In this document: piece after piece, positions 61,950 to 64,000 of the stretch
How positions within the stretch are numbered: the stretch's first letter is position 1
Layout: each line of letters starts with the position of its first letter
Assembly: GCF_004027225.2 (NCBI RefSeq)
Contig: NC_046360.1
Location: 4,204,001 to 4,268,000, forward strand
Direction of reading: 5' to 3'
DNA from: Strigops habroptila
Lineage: Eukaryota > Chordata > Aves > Psittaciformes > Psittacidae
Length of the DNA stretch: 64,000 nt
Made by a program: the position numbers and the translations under genes
The notes under the pieces: model-generated
What the model was told of the DNA's origin: nothing
What the model saw: only the letters and a program-made list of their open reading frames with translations
The model's database searches: none

Positions 61950-64000
61950 GTAAAAATACCCAAACACTTCACTTTTAGGTCTAGATAAATATATATATAG
62001 ACAGAGAGCAGGTGGCTGTGGCTGCACGTTGTGTTTGGTAGCTAATGGCTCCAGAGCTGTTGCATGTCTGAGGAGGAAAGTGGTGTAGCAACACCACTGA
62101 TCACCATAATGATGTGTTAAAGTGAATTAATGTGTTGGTGCCTGGATATTCCGGCTGGATCAGCCCATGGCTGTGGGAGAAGGGCAGTGGGGGAGTTCCT
62201 ATGGGCTTTGAGGTCTGGCAAAAGGAGCTGCTGGGGCTGTGGTGTGCTGGAAGGGGATGTGGTGTGGCTGATTGCTGGAGAAGTGGTAGAGCAGGGGCTG
62301 GGTTTTTTTGAAGCCTTTCAGTAAGATGGAGAGGAGGAATGATTTCCATGACAACAATTCAATTAGAGAGAGAAATGAAGGCTCTTGGAGAGGGAATCTG
62401 AAAGGAAGGTGTCACTGCTGTGAACCTGGAGGGGGCTTGGGGGAGAGCAAGGGACTGAGTACAATCAAAACATTAAAACACGAAAGCCTGATTATTGCTC
62501 GTGAATCAGCCCTTTCAAAAGGAAATAAATGATGGGAGGAGTGATGTGAAGCAAGCTCTTGGTGAGGAGATGGAGGCGATGACAGGGAGGGAGGAGAAGG
62601 AGGAGGAGGGCAGGCAGGGGAGGGGAGCAGCGGGTATGGGATGTGGCCATACACCCGGCAGTGCAGCTTGGCTTTGCTCCACTACTTCCATACATGTAAG
62701 AGGTCAGTGGACAAGGCAGGTCTGGGGTCCATCTCTGAGTGTTCAGGCTCCTTCTCTGTTACTTTGCACATGGGTGATCTTGTTATCAGGCTTTCTCCTT
62801 GTGCCCTGAAGTCTTGTAGCTGTGTGTGTCCCATGCATGTTCCAGCAATCTGGATGTCCCTGCAAGCTGCTCCCCAGGTCAGCATCTAACTATTTTCTGT
62901 TGTCACTCTTCATTAGCTGATCTTACTCCTATATCCTTGAAGCCCAGCTCCTTTTAATGCTAACTAGAAATGGCCTATCATCTCAGAATTACTTGGACCT
63001 TTGTTACGATTAATTATTCTTGGGTTTAGACACTGTAATTTTGGGCATTATGTGGACTGGGGTACTTGGTTGTGGCACTGACTGTTGATTTTGAAAAGTT
63101 TGGTTGGCCATTAGAATCCCATCCTGAGACAATACTGATTAAAAAAAAACCCAAACAGAATGTCAATCATATCAAAATTAAGCTTTGCAAGAACCATGTT
63201 CATTGAGCTATTTGAATTCTGTGCAGCAAGAGCAGGCATGAAAGGGACTTGGATGTATTTTCCTGCCGTAAACCAAGCAGGTTGTCAATTTGAAAGGTAC
63301 TTGGTTATTGCTGATAAAAGACGTGGCCAGTAAAAGGCAGGAAAATACACTGGGAACAAATAACCTAGTCTATAAACAGTTGGTATTTATTATATGTCTT
63401 CGTAATGCAGTGGTTTTGAAGACAAGCCTAGTGAAATTTCAACTTACCAGATTAAAACAAAAAAGTAAATAAATGCTGCTTGGGGTGGGTGAGATAATGC
63501 TCTGCCGAGTAATCACTCTCCTCTGAGAGTGCAGCGGGAATATGGGAGCATGAAGTGTTGGTCATCTCATAGCAGCCCCAAGCTGCCAGGGGACTGTGCT
63601 GGATCCAGCCAGGTGCCTCCAGTGCAGCGCTGTGCTGGTGGTGTTGAGATGCTCCCCAAAGTTGCCTGATGTCAGGGGGACCTGCACCGGGACTGGGGCA
63701 GCAGCATCTGGTTTGAATTGGTCTGGTAGGGTGTAGGCAGAACCTCCTTCACAGGGGTGTTCTTGTGGCCATGTGGCTGTGACTGTGTGATGTGGTGATG
63801 GACAGCGCGTGGTCCCAGGCAGCACTAACGGAGAAGCAGAAAGCCCCTTTGCTTTCGGTAAGCCCAGACATCAGCACTGCTTATAATTAGCATTGCTGCC
63901 CCCGTATGCCTTTTCAGGATCTGGCTTTCAGCAGCTGTTAACTCTGCTGGTCATTAATTGTTTGGGCTGGAACAATCCATGGGCAGAGGGATTGGCACTG
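61950..64000 (+). other. TMEM132B: first intron of the putative TMEM132B gene, part 3 (to window end)
   Basis: The only named content is a purine-rich GGA/GGGA tract at about 62570-62632. I looked for the second exon of a TMEM132 gene, which is large and encodes a conserved Leu-Pro-x-x-Leu-Pro-Val segment, and did not see it. The intron therefore continues beyond the window. Confidence 0.5.

Noticed and set aside
1..64000. Search for tRNA, rRNA, CRISPR, insertion sequences, prophage or toxin-antitoxin structures
   Set aside because: Nothing with the required structure was seen. The window is vertebrate nuclear DNA, so prokaryotic systems are not expected.

Overview
This is nuclear DNA from a vertebrate, most likely a bird. 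Genes are split by GT-AG introns. The interspersed repeats I can recognise all belong to the CR1/L3 LINE group, the dominant group in birds. A GC-rich CpG island sits in otherwise AT-moderate DNA. The species cannot be fixed from the sequence. Nothing bacterial, plasmid-like, viral or CRISPR-like was seen.

Layout on the + strand. (1) 1-~6.45 kb: the 3' end of acetoacetyl-CoA synthetase (AACS), with four terminal coding exons (1068-1137, 2011-2069, 2901-3103, 5098-5235) and a 3' UTR with candidate ATTAAA poly(A) signals. The reading frame joins exactly across all three introns. (2) ~6.45-21.7 kb: intergenic DNA with AT-rich blocks that look like conserved regulatory elements, several perfect small hairpins, a 65-bp local duplication and one CR1 fragment. 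(3) ~21.7-22.3 kb: a 35-bp-unit minisatellite with a 68-bp higher-order repeat, ending just upstream of a CpG island. (4) ~22.36-23.66 kb: a CpG island holding a short first coding exon (23080-23164) that encodes a signal peptide. By gene order (AACS followed by TMEM132B in the same orientation in other vertebrates) this is probably TMEM132B exon 1. (5) 23165-64000: apparently all first intron of that gene, with AT-rich candidate enhancers, CR1 copies at ~38.34, ~59.88 and ~61.25 kb, microsatellites and a small second CpG-rich patch at ~61.6 kb.

The two genes are neighbours but not functionally linked. AACS makes acetoacetyl-CoA from ketone bodies in the cytosol. TMEM132 proteins are single-pass membrane proteins mainly studied in neural tissue. 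Nearly all open reading frames in the window are chance ORFs. The longest (about 190-400 codons at 21.6-23.1 kb on both strands) exist because the 35-bp unit and the GC-rich island lack stop codons. I found no convincing undescribed system. The most unusual structure is the promoter-adjacent 35/68-bp array and its isolated matching unit ~0.9 kb upstream.
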